DNA of 64,000 nucleotides, taken from positions 372,001 to 436,000 of the forward strand of contig JAFIEZ010000007.1 of NCBI GenBank assembly GCA_020832235.1. Reading direction: 5' to 3'. Of this stretch, positions 37,536-47,078 are shown piece by piece. The position numbers and the translations under genes are program-made. Every line of letters starts with the position of its first letter. Position 1 is the first letter of the stretch. This DNA is from Bacteroidota bacterium (GTDB lineage: Bacteria > Bacteroidota > Rhodothermia > Balneolales > HLUCCA01). The notes under the pieces are model-generated. The model saw only the letters and a list, made by a program, of their open reading frames with translations, made no database searches and was not told the DNA's origin.

Positions 37536-38606
37536 ATGGCATATTTAAAACTGTACCGGGACAGACTTAAACATAACTATAATCACCTCAAGAAAGTATT
37601 TGGCGACAAAGACGTATCATGGGGTGTAGTGACAAAACTGTTTTGTGGGAACGAGCTTTTCATCAGAGAAATCGCAGATCTCGGTATAAAAGAAATGCAC
37701 GATTCACGCATAAGCAACCTCAAGGCAATCAAGCGTATTGATCCGTCTATTCAGACAGTGTACATCAAACCACCGCCACGACACAGTATCAAGAATATCA
37801 TCAAATATGCAGATGTTAGCTTCAATACGGAGTTTGAAACAATAAAGCTCTTATCTGATGAAGCTGTACTGCAAGATAAAACCCATAAAATCATAATTAT
37901 GATTGAGATGGGTGACCTGCGTGAAGGTGTGATGAGAGATGAATTGGTTGAGTTTTACGCCAGGGTATATAACCTGCCTAACGTCAAAATTGTTGGAATT
38001 GGAACCAATCTGAATTGCCTGCATGGAGTTATGCCAAGCAGTGATAAACTTATTCAGCTCTCACTCTACAAACAAATTATTGAACTCAAGCTTGGAATCA
38101 CGATTCCATGGGTTTCTGGTGGAACAACGGTAACGCTTCCGTTGTTAATTCGAGGGGACTTACCTTCGGGTATCAACCATTTCCGGGTTGGCGAAGCACT
38201 GTACTTTGGCGCCGACCTGTTCTCTGGGGCTACCATTGAGGGCATGCGAGATGACATCCTCCGTCTGTACACCGAAATCATTGAAATTCACGAGAAACCG
38301 GTCGTTCCTAGTGGAGATATCGGAGCCGACCCCATGGGTAATATTATGACAATTGACGAATCTCTGATAGGTCAAACATCTACCAGAGCCATAGTTGATG
38401 TTGGTCAGCTTGATATTAATCCCGATTTTTTAATACCGGAAAGTTCGGATGTTAAGGTAGTGGATGCCAGCAGCGATATGCTTGTTCTGGATGTGGCCGA
38501 CAATAAACGAAATCTGAAGGTTGGCGATATGATATCCTTCAATGTTAAATACATGGGAGCACTGGGTATCATGAATTCCCGTTACATAGACAAAGTTGTT
38601 GAATAA
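37536..38606 (+). CDS. Ornithine-racemase-like PLP enzyme (alanine racemase fold)
   Basis: This 356-residue fold-type III PLP enzyme resembles clostridial ornithine racemase. Shared wording includes DSRISNLK, IIIMIEMGDLREG, LNCLHG, WVSGG, LPSGINHFRVGE and SGDIGADPMGN. The PLP Lys is in VTKLFCGN, where ornithine racemase has VKSMCAN. It therefore probably interconverts L and D forms of a basic amino acid, although other substrates are possible. It starts four bases after the GNAT stop and is followed two bases later by the M23 gene. Confidence 0.82.
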   Translation: MAYLKLYRDRLKHNYNHLKKVFGDKDVSWGVVTKLFCGNELFIREIADLGIKEMHDSRISNLKAIKRIDPSIQTVYIKPPPRHSIKNIIKYADVSFNTEFETIKLLSDEAVLQDKTHKIIIMIEMGDLREGVMRDELVEFYARVYNLPNVKIVGIGTNLNCLHGVMPSSDKLIQLSLYKQIIELKLGITIPWVSGGTTVTLPLLIRGDLPSGINHFRVGEALYFGADLFSGATIEGMRDDILRLYTEIIEIHEKPVVPSGDIGADPMGNIMTIDESLIGQTSTRAIVDVGQLDINPDFLIPESSDVKVVDASSDMLVLDVADNKRNLKVGDMISFNVKYMGALGIMNSRYIDKVVE

Positions 38607-38608
38607 TT

Positions 38609-39196
38609 ATGGCAGTTTTTACTTCTAAAGCATTTGGTCCAGTTATGCAACCGGCCGAACCCCTGCGTGCAGTTGACCTCACGGATGGAGGCTATCCCGG
38701 TAGGCTAATAGACAAGCAATGGCTGGTGGGCGGCTACCTTGAGAACCGCAAAGGGATGTATACCTCCGAAATATTCAACAACGAGCGGTATATACACCTC
38801 GGAATCGATATTTGGGCTTCAGCCGGAACACCCGTGTATGCCATCAGGGACGGTATTATCTTCGGCTTGAAAGATAATAACAACGACCTTGATTACGGTC
38901 CCACCGTCATAACGCAACATGAGGTAAATGGAATTAAGCTTTGGTGCCTGTATGGTCACCTTAGCAGGGGTTCAATAGGAACGCTGGAAAAAGGTGCTGA
39001 AATTAAACGTGGCGACAGGCTTGCTCTGCTTGGGTCTACGGCGGAGAATGGAGGATGGCTACCCCATCTTCATTTTCAGGTAAGTCTTGAAGAGCCGAAA
39101 GAAATAGATATGCCCGGTGTTTGTTCGCCGGAGGAAGTAGATAAAGCCAGGCTCACCTATCCAGATCCACGACTTCTCCTAGGCCCTTTGTACTGA
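38609..39196 (+). CDS. M23-type metallopeptidase without signal peptide
   Basis: This 195-residue protein has the full LytM/M23 zinc site: HLGID (H-x3-D), YGHLS and HLHFQ. Family members usually cut Gly- or D-Ala-containing peptides in peptidoglycan. Unusually, there is no signal peptide or membrane anchor; the N-terminus is soluble (MAVFTSKAFGPVMQ). It therefore may act in the cytoplasm on a small imported peptide, or its catalytic fold may be used for another amide. Tightly packed between the racemase-like and M20 genes. Confidence 0.85.
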   Translation: MAVFTSKAFGPVMQPAEPLRAVDLTDGGYPGRLIDKQWLVGGYLENRKGMYTSEIFNNERYIHLGIDIWASAGTPVYAIRDGIIFGLKDNNNDLDYGPTVITQHEVNGIKLWCLYGHLSRGSIGTLEKGAEIKRGDRLALLGSTAENGGWLPHLHFQVSLEEPKEIDMPGVCSPEEVDKARLTYPDPRLLLGPLY

Positions 39197-39202
39197 TATG
39201 TC

Positions 39203-40336
39203 ATGAATGTTACGCCTTTAATTGCTTTGCGGCATGAACTTCATCGTCACCCCGAATTGGCGGGTGATGAACGGGAAACAGCACATCGCATAGAAACGTT
39301 CTTACATCAACTCAAGGGATGGAAAATCACTCGAAACGTTGGTGGATACGGTATTTTGGCTGAATATTGCACAGACAATCCTGGAACACACACGGTATTC
39401 AGAGCGGAGTTGGATGCATTGCCTATACAAGAGCGAAGCGGCGTACCCCATGCCTCACAGCACAAAGGTGTAGCTCACTTGTGTGGTCATGATGGTCATT
39501 CGGTTATACTTTGTGGCTTAGCTGCGTATCTGTCGCGTAATAATCCTGCATCCGGTAGAATTACCCTGCTATTTCAGCCGGCCGAGGAAACAGGACAGGG
39601 AGCTGCTGCCATGCTGAAAGACAAGGCACTGGCAGACTTTAAACCGGATCGTATTATTGCCTTACATAACATGCCCGGGGAAGCCCTGGGTTCGGTACTA
39701 CTCCGAAATGGTACGATGTTGGTAGCTTCTACGGGCGCTCAGATATATTTTCAAGGACGGTCAGCTCATGCTGCCGAACCGGAAAAAGGCAGCCCCGCAT
39801 GGCCTGCAATGCAGATCTTAATACAAGAGGCTTTATCATGGCCTTCTACGAAAGTTTCACTTCCTGAGCAGGTAAAAATCACACTTGCGGGTTGCAATAC
39901 TGGCGGACCTTTTTACGGTACTGCAGCTGGTGACGGCACCGTGTGGCTTACCTTACGTGCCTATGAGACGCACACGCTAAATACACTGAAACAACTGCTT
40001 GCAGAAAAGGCTGACTCCTTGGCCAGAGTATTCGATTTGTCAGTAAATGTTACCTTCGCAGATGAGTTTGATGCAACAGTTAATGAGTCCAAACTTACCA
40101 ATGAGTTTATAGCATTAATGAAGAGCACTGGAATACCAGCTAAGGAATTGGCAAACCCATACAGCTATTCTGAGGATTTTGGACGCTTTTCAAGTAAAGC
40201 ACCCTCACTATTTTTCGGGCTTGGTGCCGGTGAAGCCCAAAAGCCATTACACTCTCACGAGTATGATTTCCCCGATCAGTTAATTGAGAGGGGTATGGAG
40301 ATATTTAAATTAATTGTTAGTAAATACCATCAATGA
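39203..40336 (+). CDS. M20-family amidohydrolase (aminoacylase/amidase type)
   Basis: This 377-residue zinc hydrolase resembles M20D amidohydrolases such as hippurate, N-acyl-amino-acid or IAA-conjugate hydrolases. Metal-binding segments are HLCGHDGHSVI, PAEETGQGAAAML and HNMPG, with a C-terminal HSHEYDFP His. Residues 180-290 form the lid/dimerisation domain. It would remove an acyl group from an amino acid, possibly the reverse of the GNAT enzyme two genes upstream. Its last four bases overlap the start of alr. Confidence 0.88.
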   Translation: MNVTPLIALRHELHRHPELAGDERETAHRIETFLHQLKGWKITRNVGGYGILAEYCTDNPGTHTVFRAELDALPIQERSGVPHASQHKGVAHLCGHDGHSVILCGLAAYLSRNNPASGRITLLFQPAEETGQGAAAMLKDKALADFKPDRIIALHNMPGEALGSVLLRNGTMLVASTGAQIYFQGRSAHAAEPEKGSPAWPAMQILIQEALSWPSTKVSLPEQVKITLAGCNTGGPFYGTAAGDGTVWLTLRAYETHTLNTLKQLLAEKADSLARVFDLSVNVTFADEFDATVNESKLTNEFIALMKSTGIPAKELANPYSYSEDFGRFSSKAPSLFFGLGAGEAQKPLHSHEYDFPDQLIERGMEIFKLIVSKYHQ

Positions 40337-41502
40337 CGTTCGCTCCCCCAAATTTTTCGGGCTCTGTAATTGAAATTTCACGCTCAGCCCTGCTAAATAA
40401 CTACAATTTTCTTCGCGCGAAAATTGGGAAACGTACCCTATTGTCGTCCGTTGTTAAAGGAAACGCTTATGGCCACACAATACCCATGTTTGTGCCATTG
40501 GCTGAGTCATGTGGTATAAACCATTTTTCTGTGTTTAGCGCTGACGAAGCTTGGCAGGTATTTCAAGCCAGGACAACCGATGCTGGAATTATGATTATGG
40601 GAAGTATTCCCGATGAAGCATTAGAATGGGCGGTTGAGAACGGCATAGAAGTAATAATTTTTGAGCTCGAACGACTAAAAAATATCTTAGCTGTCGCAAA
40701 AAAACTGGGCAAAAGAGCCCATATTCACCTCGAGTTGGAGACCGGAATGAACCGAACGGGACTGGAAGCTACGCTATTTGATGACGTTAAAGCTATACTG
40801 AACGATTATGCCGGTCATTGGCAACTAAAAGGAATATGTACGCATTATGCCGGAGCGGAGAGTACGAGCAATTATCTTCGGGTTCGCCGGCAAATGAAGC
40901 GATTTCGCAATTTGGTAGAGGAGCTGCGCGACCGAGGACTGAAAGCCGAACGACTCCATACGTCCTGCTCGGCAGCTGCCTTATCATACCCGGAGGCTGC
41001 AATGGATATGGTTCGCATCGGCATCGCCCAATATGGATTTTGGCCCAGTCGGGAAACATGGATGCATCATTACCTCAAACGACCGGGTGAACCTGACCCA
41101 CTCAAACGAGTGATGAGTTGGAAAAGCAGCGTTATGAGTGTAAAGCAAGTCCCTGCCGGAGATTTCATTGGATACGGAACCAGCTATCTCGCTGGCGTAC
41201 CCACACGAATTGCAACCGTTCCGGTCGGATACTCACATGGCTTTGCGCGAAGTTTAAGTAATCTTGGCAGGGTATTGGTAGCCGGTCATAGAGTTGCTGT
41301 AGTCGGGCTTATCAATATGAATATGATGATGATTGACATTACGGAAGTCCCTCACGTAACAAGAGGGGATGAGGTCATGATCATCGGTACGCAGGAAGGC
41401 CAGGAGGTTTCGGTTTCATCGTTCAGTGAGCTTTCACAAAACCTAAACTACGAGACACTGGTCAGACTTCCCGGTTCCGTACCAAGAGTTGTTGTGCCAT
41501 AA
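40333..41502 (+). CDS. alr: Alanine racemase
   Basis: This 389-residue PLP enzyme makes D-alanine from L-alanine. The PLP Lys is Lys42 in VVKGNAYGH, and the second catalytic base is Tyr281 in FIGYGTSY. The C-terminal LINMNMMMIDIT and RGDEVMIIG segments fit Alr. It is free-standing, not fused to MurF as in many Bacteroidota. The start overlaps the M20 gene by four bases (ATGA), making it the last gene of the operon. It may serve the operon's pathway, general cell-wall supply, or both. Confidence 0.93.
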   Translation: MTFAPPNFSGSVIEISRSALLNNYNFLRAKIGKRTLLSSVVKGNAYGHTIPMFVPLAESCGINHFSVFSADEAWQVFQARTTDAGIMIMGSIPDEALEWAVENGIEVIIFELERLKNILAVAKKLGKRAHIHLELETGMNRTGLEATLFDDVKAILNDYAGHWQLKGICTHYAGAESTSNYLRVRRQMKRFRNLVEELRDRGLKAERLHTSCSAAALSYPEAAMDMVRIGIAQYGFWPSRETWMHHYLKRPGEPDPLKRVMSWKSSVMSVKQVPAGDFIGYGTSYLAGVPTRIATVPVGYSHGFARSLSNLGRVLVAGHRVAVVGLINMNMMMIDITEVPHVTRGDEVMIIGTQEGQEVSVSSFSELSQNLNYETLVRLPGSVPRVVVP

Positions 41503-41561
41503 ACTCGTGAATGGGCCTTTCCGCTACCTCTCAATGTAATGCAGCCCATACTAATTTTGTA

Positions 41562-41589
41562 TTGACAGTGCACTAACGGTCACTTAGTG
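41562..41589 (+). promoter_or_regulatory. Possible promoter and operator of the RND efflux operon
   Basis: TTGACA at 41562-41567 is followed by an inverted repeat CACTAA-N7-TTAGTG at 41571-41589 that would cover the spacer and -10 area. This arrangement is common where a TetR- or MarR-type repressor controls an efflux pump, but no regulator gene is nearby and no good -10 box is seen. Confidence 0.4.
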
Positions 41590-41680
41590 GTTATTTTGCC
41601 AATCTTTTACATAGATGTTGAAACAATTATCATGTAATCTCGCGTTCTTTGATAATTCACCTTCTCAAGAATAATATCGA

Positions 41681-42763
41681 ATGAAAAAAAGCACAAAATT
41701 AATTCTATATGCACTGATTCCGCTTGTTTTGGTGGGCGCTTTTGTGCTGAGATCTGTATTTATAGATGGGAATGAGTCAGAAACTGCTCCTCAAACTACA
41801 CAGAGGTCCGCACAGGGTGGAGGCCCTTTGTCTGTATCAGGAGTGATTATCCAGCCTGAACCATTTAGTGAACGGATTATCACTACAGGGAATATCATCG
41901 CCAATGAAGAAGTAATGCTCAGACCGGAAGTATCTGGCAGGGTTACCGAGCTATTTATACAGGAGGGAAACGCTGTAAAACGTGGCGATGTACTGCTCAA
42001 GATTAATGATGCTGATTTAAGAGCAGAATTACTGCGAACACGGTTGCAGCTGGAGTTGGCCGAAATCCGCGAAGCGCGACAAAAAGCATTACTTGAGAAC
42101 CGAGCTATTGCTGCTGAAGATTATGAAGTTGCCCTTAATCAGGTCAATACCCTAAAGGCTGAAATAGAACTCATTCAGGCCAGAATCGAAAAAACGGAAA
42201 TCCGGGCACCCTTCGATGGTATTATCGGCCTCAGAAATATAAGTCCTGGTGCCTACATTACGCCTTCCGACATCGTTGTTTCATTACAGGATTTTGACAG
42301 AATCCGCCTAGATTTCTCTATTCCTGAACGTCACGCCGCTCGAGTTCGTAACGGCGACAGGGTTGAGTTTACAAGACTCGGTACACAACGTAGGTATAAC
42401 GCCCGTATCATAGCAATAGAACCTCGTATAGATGCTACCACTCGTACACTCAGTTTACGCGCTTTTGCCGAAAATCCGGGCAGAGAAATTATCCCGGGAT
42501 CATTTGTGGAAGTTTCTTTGGAGTTACGCGAAATCCCCGATGCCATGCTTATCCCAACCCAGGCACTCATACCTGAACTGGGTGGCGCCAGCGTATTTAT
42601 TGCCGATAACGGAAGCGCTCAACAGGTAAGGGTTCAATCGGGTGTGCGAACTGAAGACAGGGTTCAAATAACCAGTGGAATTTCTCCCGGCGATACGGTT
42701 TTAACATCAGGTATTCTTCAACTCAGGAACGGGTTACCCATTCGTGTAAATACGGGAAACTAA
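41681..42763 (+). CDS. RND efflux periplasmic adaptor (membrane fusion protein)
   Basis: This 360-residue adaptor links an inner-membrane RND pump to an outer-membrane channel. It has one N-terminal membrane anchor (residues 7-25), no lipobox, a lipoyl/barrel-sandwich part (VSGRVTELFIQEGNAVKRGDVL), a short coiled hairpin, and the second half-lipoyl IRAPFDGIIGLRNISPG. Beta-barrel and C-terminal domains follow (RTLSLRAFAENP). One base separates it from the pump gene. No outer-membrane factor gene is in the window. Confidence 0.93.
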   Translation: MKKSTKLILYALIPLVLVGAFVLRSVFIDGNESETAPQTTQRSAQGGGPLSVSGVIIQPEPFSERIITTGNIIANEEVMLRPEVSGRVTELFIQEGNAVKRGDVLLKINDADLRAELLRTRLQLELAEIREARQKALLENRAIAAEDYEVALNQVNTLKAEIELIQARIEKTEIRAPFDGIIGLRNISPGAYITPSDIVVSLQDFDRIRLDFSIPERHAARVRNGDRVEFTRLGTQRRYNARIIAIEPRIDATTRTLSLRAFAENPGREIIPGSFVEVSLELREIPDAMLIPTQALIPELGGASVFIADNGSAQQVRVQSGVRTEDRVQITSGISPGDTVLTSGILQLRNGLPIRVNTGN

Positions 42764-42764
42764 T

Positions 42765-45700
42765 ATGACGCTCTCATCCTTAAGCATCAGAAGACCGGTT
42801 CTGGCATCTGTGATGTCAATCGTCATTATACTCTTCGGCCTGATTGGTTATAATTACCTCGGTGTGAGGGAGTATCCTGCCGTTGATCCGCCATTTATTA
42901 CCGTAACCACCAACTATGTTGGCGCAAATGCAGATGTAATTGAATCTCAGATTACCGAGCCGCTCGAAGAGTCAATAAATGGAATTGCCGGAATCCGAAC
43001 GCTTACCTCGGTTAGTCGTGAGGGGCGTTCAACCATTACCGTTGAATTCGGTCTGGATGTAGACCTTGAAGCGGCCGCCAATGATGTGCGTGACCGTGTA
43101 TCCCGTGCTTCGAGGCTGCTCCCGCCAGATGTAGATAACCCCACTGTAACAAAAGCAGATGCCGATTCAAGCCCAATTGTCTTTCTAAATGTCAGCAGCT
43201 CTACCAGAAATGAACTTGAAATTTCAGATATTGCTAATACCCTCATAAGGGAACGGGTGCAAACCATCCCAGGCGTCTCGGAAGTGCGGGTTTGGGGTGA
43301 AAAGCGATTCTCCATGCGACTCTGGATGGACCCCGGACGATTAGCCGCTTACGGTCTTACTCCTCTGGATGTAAGACAAGCCATCGATAGAGAAAATATT
43401 GAGTTGCCTAGTGGTCGAATTGAAGGATTTAGAACGGAATTGTCAGTCCGCACAATGTCACGGCTCGAAACGCCTGCAGAGTTTAACGACCTTATTATTA
43501 AAGACGACGGAGTTAATGTAGTTCGGTTTCGCGACGTTGGAGTCGCTATGCTTGGTGCCGAAAATGAACGCACAGTGCTCAAGCGTGATGGTGTACAAAT
43601 GGTTGGTGTTGTGTTAATTCCTCAGCCCGGAGCTAACAATGTTGCCATAGCCGACGAGTTCTACAACCGCCTTGAAAGTATACAGCGCGATCTTCCCGAA
43701 GATATTCAACTGGCCATAGGCTTCGACATCACCGAATATATTCGAGATTCTATTGATGAGGTTAAACAAACAGTTATCATCGCTTTTATTCTGGTGGTCC
43801 TCATCATTTTCTTGTTCCTGCGCGACTGGAGGACAACCATTATCCCTACTATTGTTATACCTATTGCATTAATCGGGGCCTTCTTTGTCATGTATATCGC
43901 AGGGTTCTCGATAAATGTACTTACCATGCTCGGTATTGTATTGGCTATAGGACTGGTGGTGGATGATGCCATTGTGGTCATGGAGAACATCTACTCCAAG
44001 ATTGAGCAAGGAATGGAACCTGTAGAAGCAGGTATTCGTGGTGCAGCTGAAATCTTTTTTGCAGTAATATCTACTACAACTGCTCTTGTTGCTGTATTTC
44101 TTCCGGTAATCTTCCTGGAAGGACTTACAGGGCGACTTTTCAGAGAATTTGGTATGGTGCTTGCCGGCTCTGTTATCATATCATCTTTTGTGGCGCTGAC
44201 CCTCACGCCCATGCTGTCCAGCAAAATTCTCAAGAAACGTGAAAAACAAAATGTTATCTACCGGGCTACTGAACCCTTTTTTAGTGCATTAAACAAAGGC
44301 TACAGAACCTCACTGCGCTATTTTATGAAGGTGAGGTGGATGGCATTCGTCATTATAGCTGTTTCAGCGGGCGCAATTTACTGGGTAGGGTCATCCCTGC
44401 AGACCGAACTTGCTCCACTGGAAGATCGAAGCAGATTGCGTGTCTTTGTAAGTGCCCAGGAAGGGGCCACGTTCGAGTATATGGATGAGTACATCGACAA
44501 TATCGTATCGGTAGTGAAAGATACCGTCCCGGAGTCACAGGCAATCATATCCGTTACTTCACCGGGTTTTGGGGCCGCAAGTTCCGTAAACACCGGATTT
44601 GTAACCCTCGTACTGAACGACCCCTCCGAGCGTAGCCGCACACAGCAGGAAATCGCCAATGATCTCACCCAGATACTCAGGGGCTATACCGGAGCCCGTA
44701 CATTTGTATCTCAAGATCCAACTATTGGTGACCGCAGGGGAGGTCTACCTGTTCAATATGTAATTCAGGCCCCAAATTTTGAACGACTTAAAGAAAAATT
44801 GCCTGAGTTTTTAGAAGCCGCCAACGACAATCCCTCTTTTTCAGTAGTCGATGTAGACCTTAAATTCAACAGACCTGAATTAAGAATATCCATAAACCGA
44901 GACAGAGCGCGGGCGCTTGGAGTGTCTGCACTCGATATTGCTCAAACCCTGCAACTGGCTTTTAGCGGTCAACGTTTTAGTTTTTTCATCATGAATGGAA
45001 AGCAATATCAGGTCATCGGTCAGGTGAAACGAGAATTCAGAGATCAGCCATTAGACCTTCAATCACTCTTTGTTAAAAACAACAGAGGAGAGCTTATACA
45101 GCTGGATAATCTGGTTACTATCGAGGAAGAAAGCAGTCCGCCGGCATTATTTCGCTTCAATCGCTACGTAAGTGCCACGGTTTCAGCCGGACTTGCCAAT
45201 GGTGTGTCACTAGGTCAGGGTATAGATGCAATGGATAAAATAGCAGCTGAAGTGCTTGACGATTCTTTTAGTACAACCCTTGCCGGAACATCACGTGATT
45301 TCGCCGACAGCAGTTCGAGCCTTGTTTTTGCCTTCCTGCTCGCTATTGTTCTCATATATCTCGTACTTTCAGCACAATTTGAGAGTTTCAGAGATCCATT
45401 CATTATCTTATTTACCGTTCCGCTGGCTGTCGCAGGTGCCGTTTTATCTCTGTATATATACGGTCAGAGCTTGAACGTTTTCAGTCAGATTGGGATCATC
45501 ATGCTCGTTGGCCTGGTAACCAAAAACGCTATTCTGATTGTAGAATTTGCCAATCAACGCAAAGCTGCCGGATTGGATATCCGCGAAGCCATTGTGGATG
45601 CTGCCGCCGTTCGTTTCAGACCTATTCTAATGACGAGCCTTTCTACTATTCTTGGTGTAGCTCCTATTGCATTGGCTATCGGGGCTGGCGCCGAAAGTAG

Positions 45701-45881
45701 AATTTCTATGGGTATTGCGGTGATAGGAGGGTTGATTTACGCAAGCTTACTCACACTCTATGTCATTCCAGCCATCTATACCTTCTTTTCCAGTAAAACA
45801 GCGTCTGTGAGCAACCTTAATGTGGATGAAAATCTTATTGAATCCGAAAAGGCTATGGAGTCGGGTACGGTATCTGCTTAA
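42765..45881 (+). CDS. RND (HAE1-type) efflux transporter
   Basis: This 1038-residue proton-driven pump of the AcrB/MexB/MdtBC type has twelve membrane helices and two large periplasmic loops. Proton-relay residues are visible: the Asp pair in GLVVDDAIVVMENIY on helix 4 and the Lys in LVGLVTKNAILIVEFANQ on helix 10. The N-terminus SIRRPVLASVMSI is typical. It probably exports hydrophobic toxins or antibiotics; specificity cannot be read from sequence. Cotranscribed with its adaptor. Confidence 0.95.
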   Translation: MTLSSLSIRRPVLASVMSIVIILFGLIGYNYLGVREYPAVDPPFITVTTNYVGANADVIESQITEPLEESINGIAGIRTLTSVSREGRSTITVEFGLDVDLEAAANDVRDRVSRASRLLPPDVDNPTVTKADADSSPIVFLNVSSSTRNELEISDIANTLIRERVQTIPGVSEVRVWGEKRFSMRLWMDPGRLAAYGLTPLDVRQAIDRENIELPSGRIEGFRTELSVRTMSRLETPAEFNDLIIKDDGVNVVRFRDVGVAMLGAENERTVLKRDGVQMVGVVLIPQPGANNVAIADEFYNRLESIQRDLPEDIQLAIGFDITEYIRDSIDEVKQTVIIAFILVVLIIFLFLRDWRTTIIPTIVIPIALIGAFFVMYIAGFSINVLTMLGIVLAIGLVVDDAIVVMENIYSKIEQGMEPVEAGIRGAAEIFFAVISTTTALVAVFLPVIFLEGLTGRLFREFGMVLAGSVIISSFVALTLTPMLSSKILKKREKQNVIYRATEPFFSALNKGYRTSLRYFMKVRWMAFVIIAVSAGAIYWVGSSLQTELAPLEDRSRLRVFVSAQEGATFEYMDEYIDNIVSVVKDTVPESQAIISVTSPGFGAASSVNTGFVTLVLNDPSERSRTQQEIANDLTQILRGYTGARTFVSQDPTIGDRRGGLPVQYVIQAPNFERLKEKLPEFLEAANDNPSFSVVDVDLKFNRPELRISINRDRARALGVSALDIAQTLQLAFSGQRFSFFIMNGKQYQVIGQVKREFRDQPLDLQSLFVKNNRGELIQLDNLVTIEEESSPPALFRFNRYVSATVSAGLANGVSLGQGIDAMDKIAAEVLDDSFSTTLAGTSRDFADSSSSLVFAFLLAIVLIYLVLSAQFESFRDPFIILFTVPLAVAGAVLSLYIYGQSLNVFSQIGIIMLVGLVTKNAILIVEFANQRKAAGLDIREAIVDAAAVRFRPILMTSLSTILGVAPIALAIGAGAESRISMGIAVIGGLIYASLLTLYVIPAIYTFFSSKTASVSNLNVDENLIESEKAMESGTVSA

Positions 45882-45967
45882 AGTACAGATATAAAGTGTT
45901 AATTATATGGGATTGGGATACAGTTTAAATCTGTGTATTTTTAGGCTATCCTAAAAATAAATATATA

Positions 45968-46777
45968 ATGGATTATTTTCTAACACTCAGCCCTGTTTAC
46001 CAGGCGCTCATAGCGGGATTGTTTTGCTGGGGGATGAATGCCCTTGGTGCCGCGAATGTGTTTCTCCTGCGTACGTTCAACCAGAAATGGATGGATGGGA
46101 TCCTGGGGTTCGCCGGGGGAGTAATGATTGCGGCAAGCTTCTGGTCTTTACTAGAGCCGGCATTGGCAATGTCGGAGGGTGGAAACCTACCAAAATGGGT
46201 GCCCGCTGTGGTAGGCTTTTTACTAGGAGGGTTTGCAATACGTGGAATGGACGCGATATTACCTCATCTCCACATTGGCGCTCCATTGAAAGATGCAGAA
46301 GGGATTCCCACTTCATGGCGAAGAAGTACCCTGTTAATGAGTGCAATGACCCTGCATAATATCCCCGAAGGTTTGGCCGTGGGAGTTGCCTTTGGCGCCG
46401 CTGCTTCAGGGATACCTGAGGCCTCTGTAGCAGGCGCTATTGCGTTGTCACTTGGTATAGGCATCCAAAACTTCCCGGAAGGGATGGCCGTTTCTGCACC
46501 ACTTCACAGAGATGGAATGTCTAAAGCCCGAGCCTTTAACTATGGCCAGCTTTCAGCGGTAGTCGAACCGATCTTCGCCGTGATAGGTGCCCTGCTGGTA
46601 ATTGTGATGCAACCTGTACTGCCTTATGCACTGAGTTTTGCAGCTGGAGCTATGATTTTTGTAGTTATAGAAGAGGTAATTCCTGAATCACACCGAAACG
46701 GCAACGCAGATTTCGCTACAATGGGCGGCATGATTGGGTTTGCCGTGATGATGACCCTCGATGTGGCGCTGGGATAA
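45968..46777 (+). CDS. ZIP-family metal transporter
   Basis: This 269-residue, eight-helix transporter imports zinc or other divalent metals. The metal-site helices are clear: HNIPEGLAVGVAFGAAASG and GIGIQNFPEGMAVSAPL, with VVIEEVIPESHRNGNADFAT at the end. It is of the ZupT/bacterial GufA-like type. It stands alone between the RND pump and the SusC promoter region. A weak CTGC/GCAG hairpin followed by five Ts occurs after the stop at about 46800-46818. Confidence 0.92.
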   Translation: MDYFLTLSPVYQALIAGLFCWGMNALGAANVFLLRTFNQKWMDGILGFAGGVMIAASFWSLLEPALAMSEGGNLPKWVPAVVGFLLGGFAIRGMDAILPHLHIGAPLKDAEGIPTSWRRSTLLMSAMTLHNIPEGLAVGVAFGAAASGIPEASVAGAIALSLGIGIQNFPEGMAVSAPLHRDGMSKARAFNYGQLSAVVEPIFAVIGALLVIVMQPVLPYALSFAAGAMIFVVIEEVIPESHRNGNADFATMGGMIGFAVMMTLDVALG

Positions 46778-46931
46778 TTATTTTCACGATTTTCCAAACC
46801 TGCGGGGGCAGCTTTTTAGTTTGAGCGTAGTATGGTGATATTAAACAGGTTACCATACATTTATTTACATTGTTAACCCTAAAAATGGTGTCTTACAGCG
46901 GGAATTTCGGGTTTTTTGTAATCTAAATGAT

Positions 46932-46959
46932 TTGACATTAGGCTACTTCTTAATATATT
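46932..46959 (+). promoter_or_regulatory. Putative promoter of the susCD operon
   Basis: TTGACA at 46932-46937 and TATATT at 46954-46959 are 16 bases apart, giving a leader of about 110 bases before susC. The -10 hexamer is identical to that of the tRNA promoter. The rest of the 301-base gap (46778-47078) holds no gene or other clear element, and an AGAGGT ribosome site lies near 47068. Confidence 0.6.
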
Positions 46960-47078
46960 GGCAGATTGAAACCCGCTTATACAAAGCGGTGTGTTCAGTA
47001 TTTTTTAAATTCCGAGTTCAGTGTCGAAACTACCGGGATTTATAAAACCTTAACAAAATTAATTACTAGAGGTCGTCT

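Noticed and set aside
46799-46820. Terminator after the ZIP transporter gene
   Set aside because: The stem is only four base pairs (CTGC/GCAG) with five Ts; too weak to list as a terminator.
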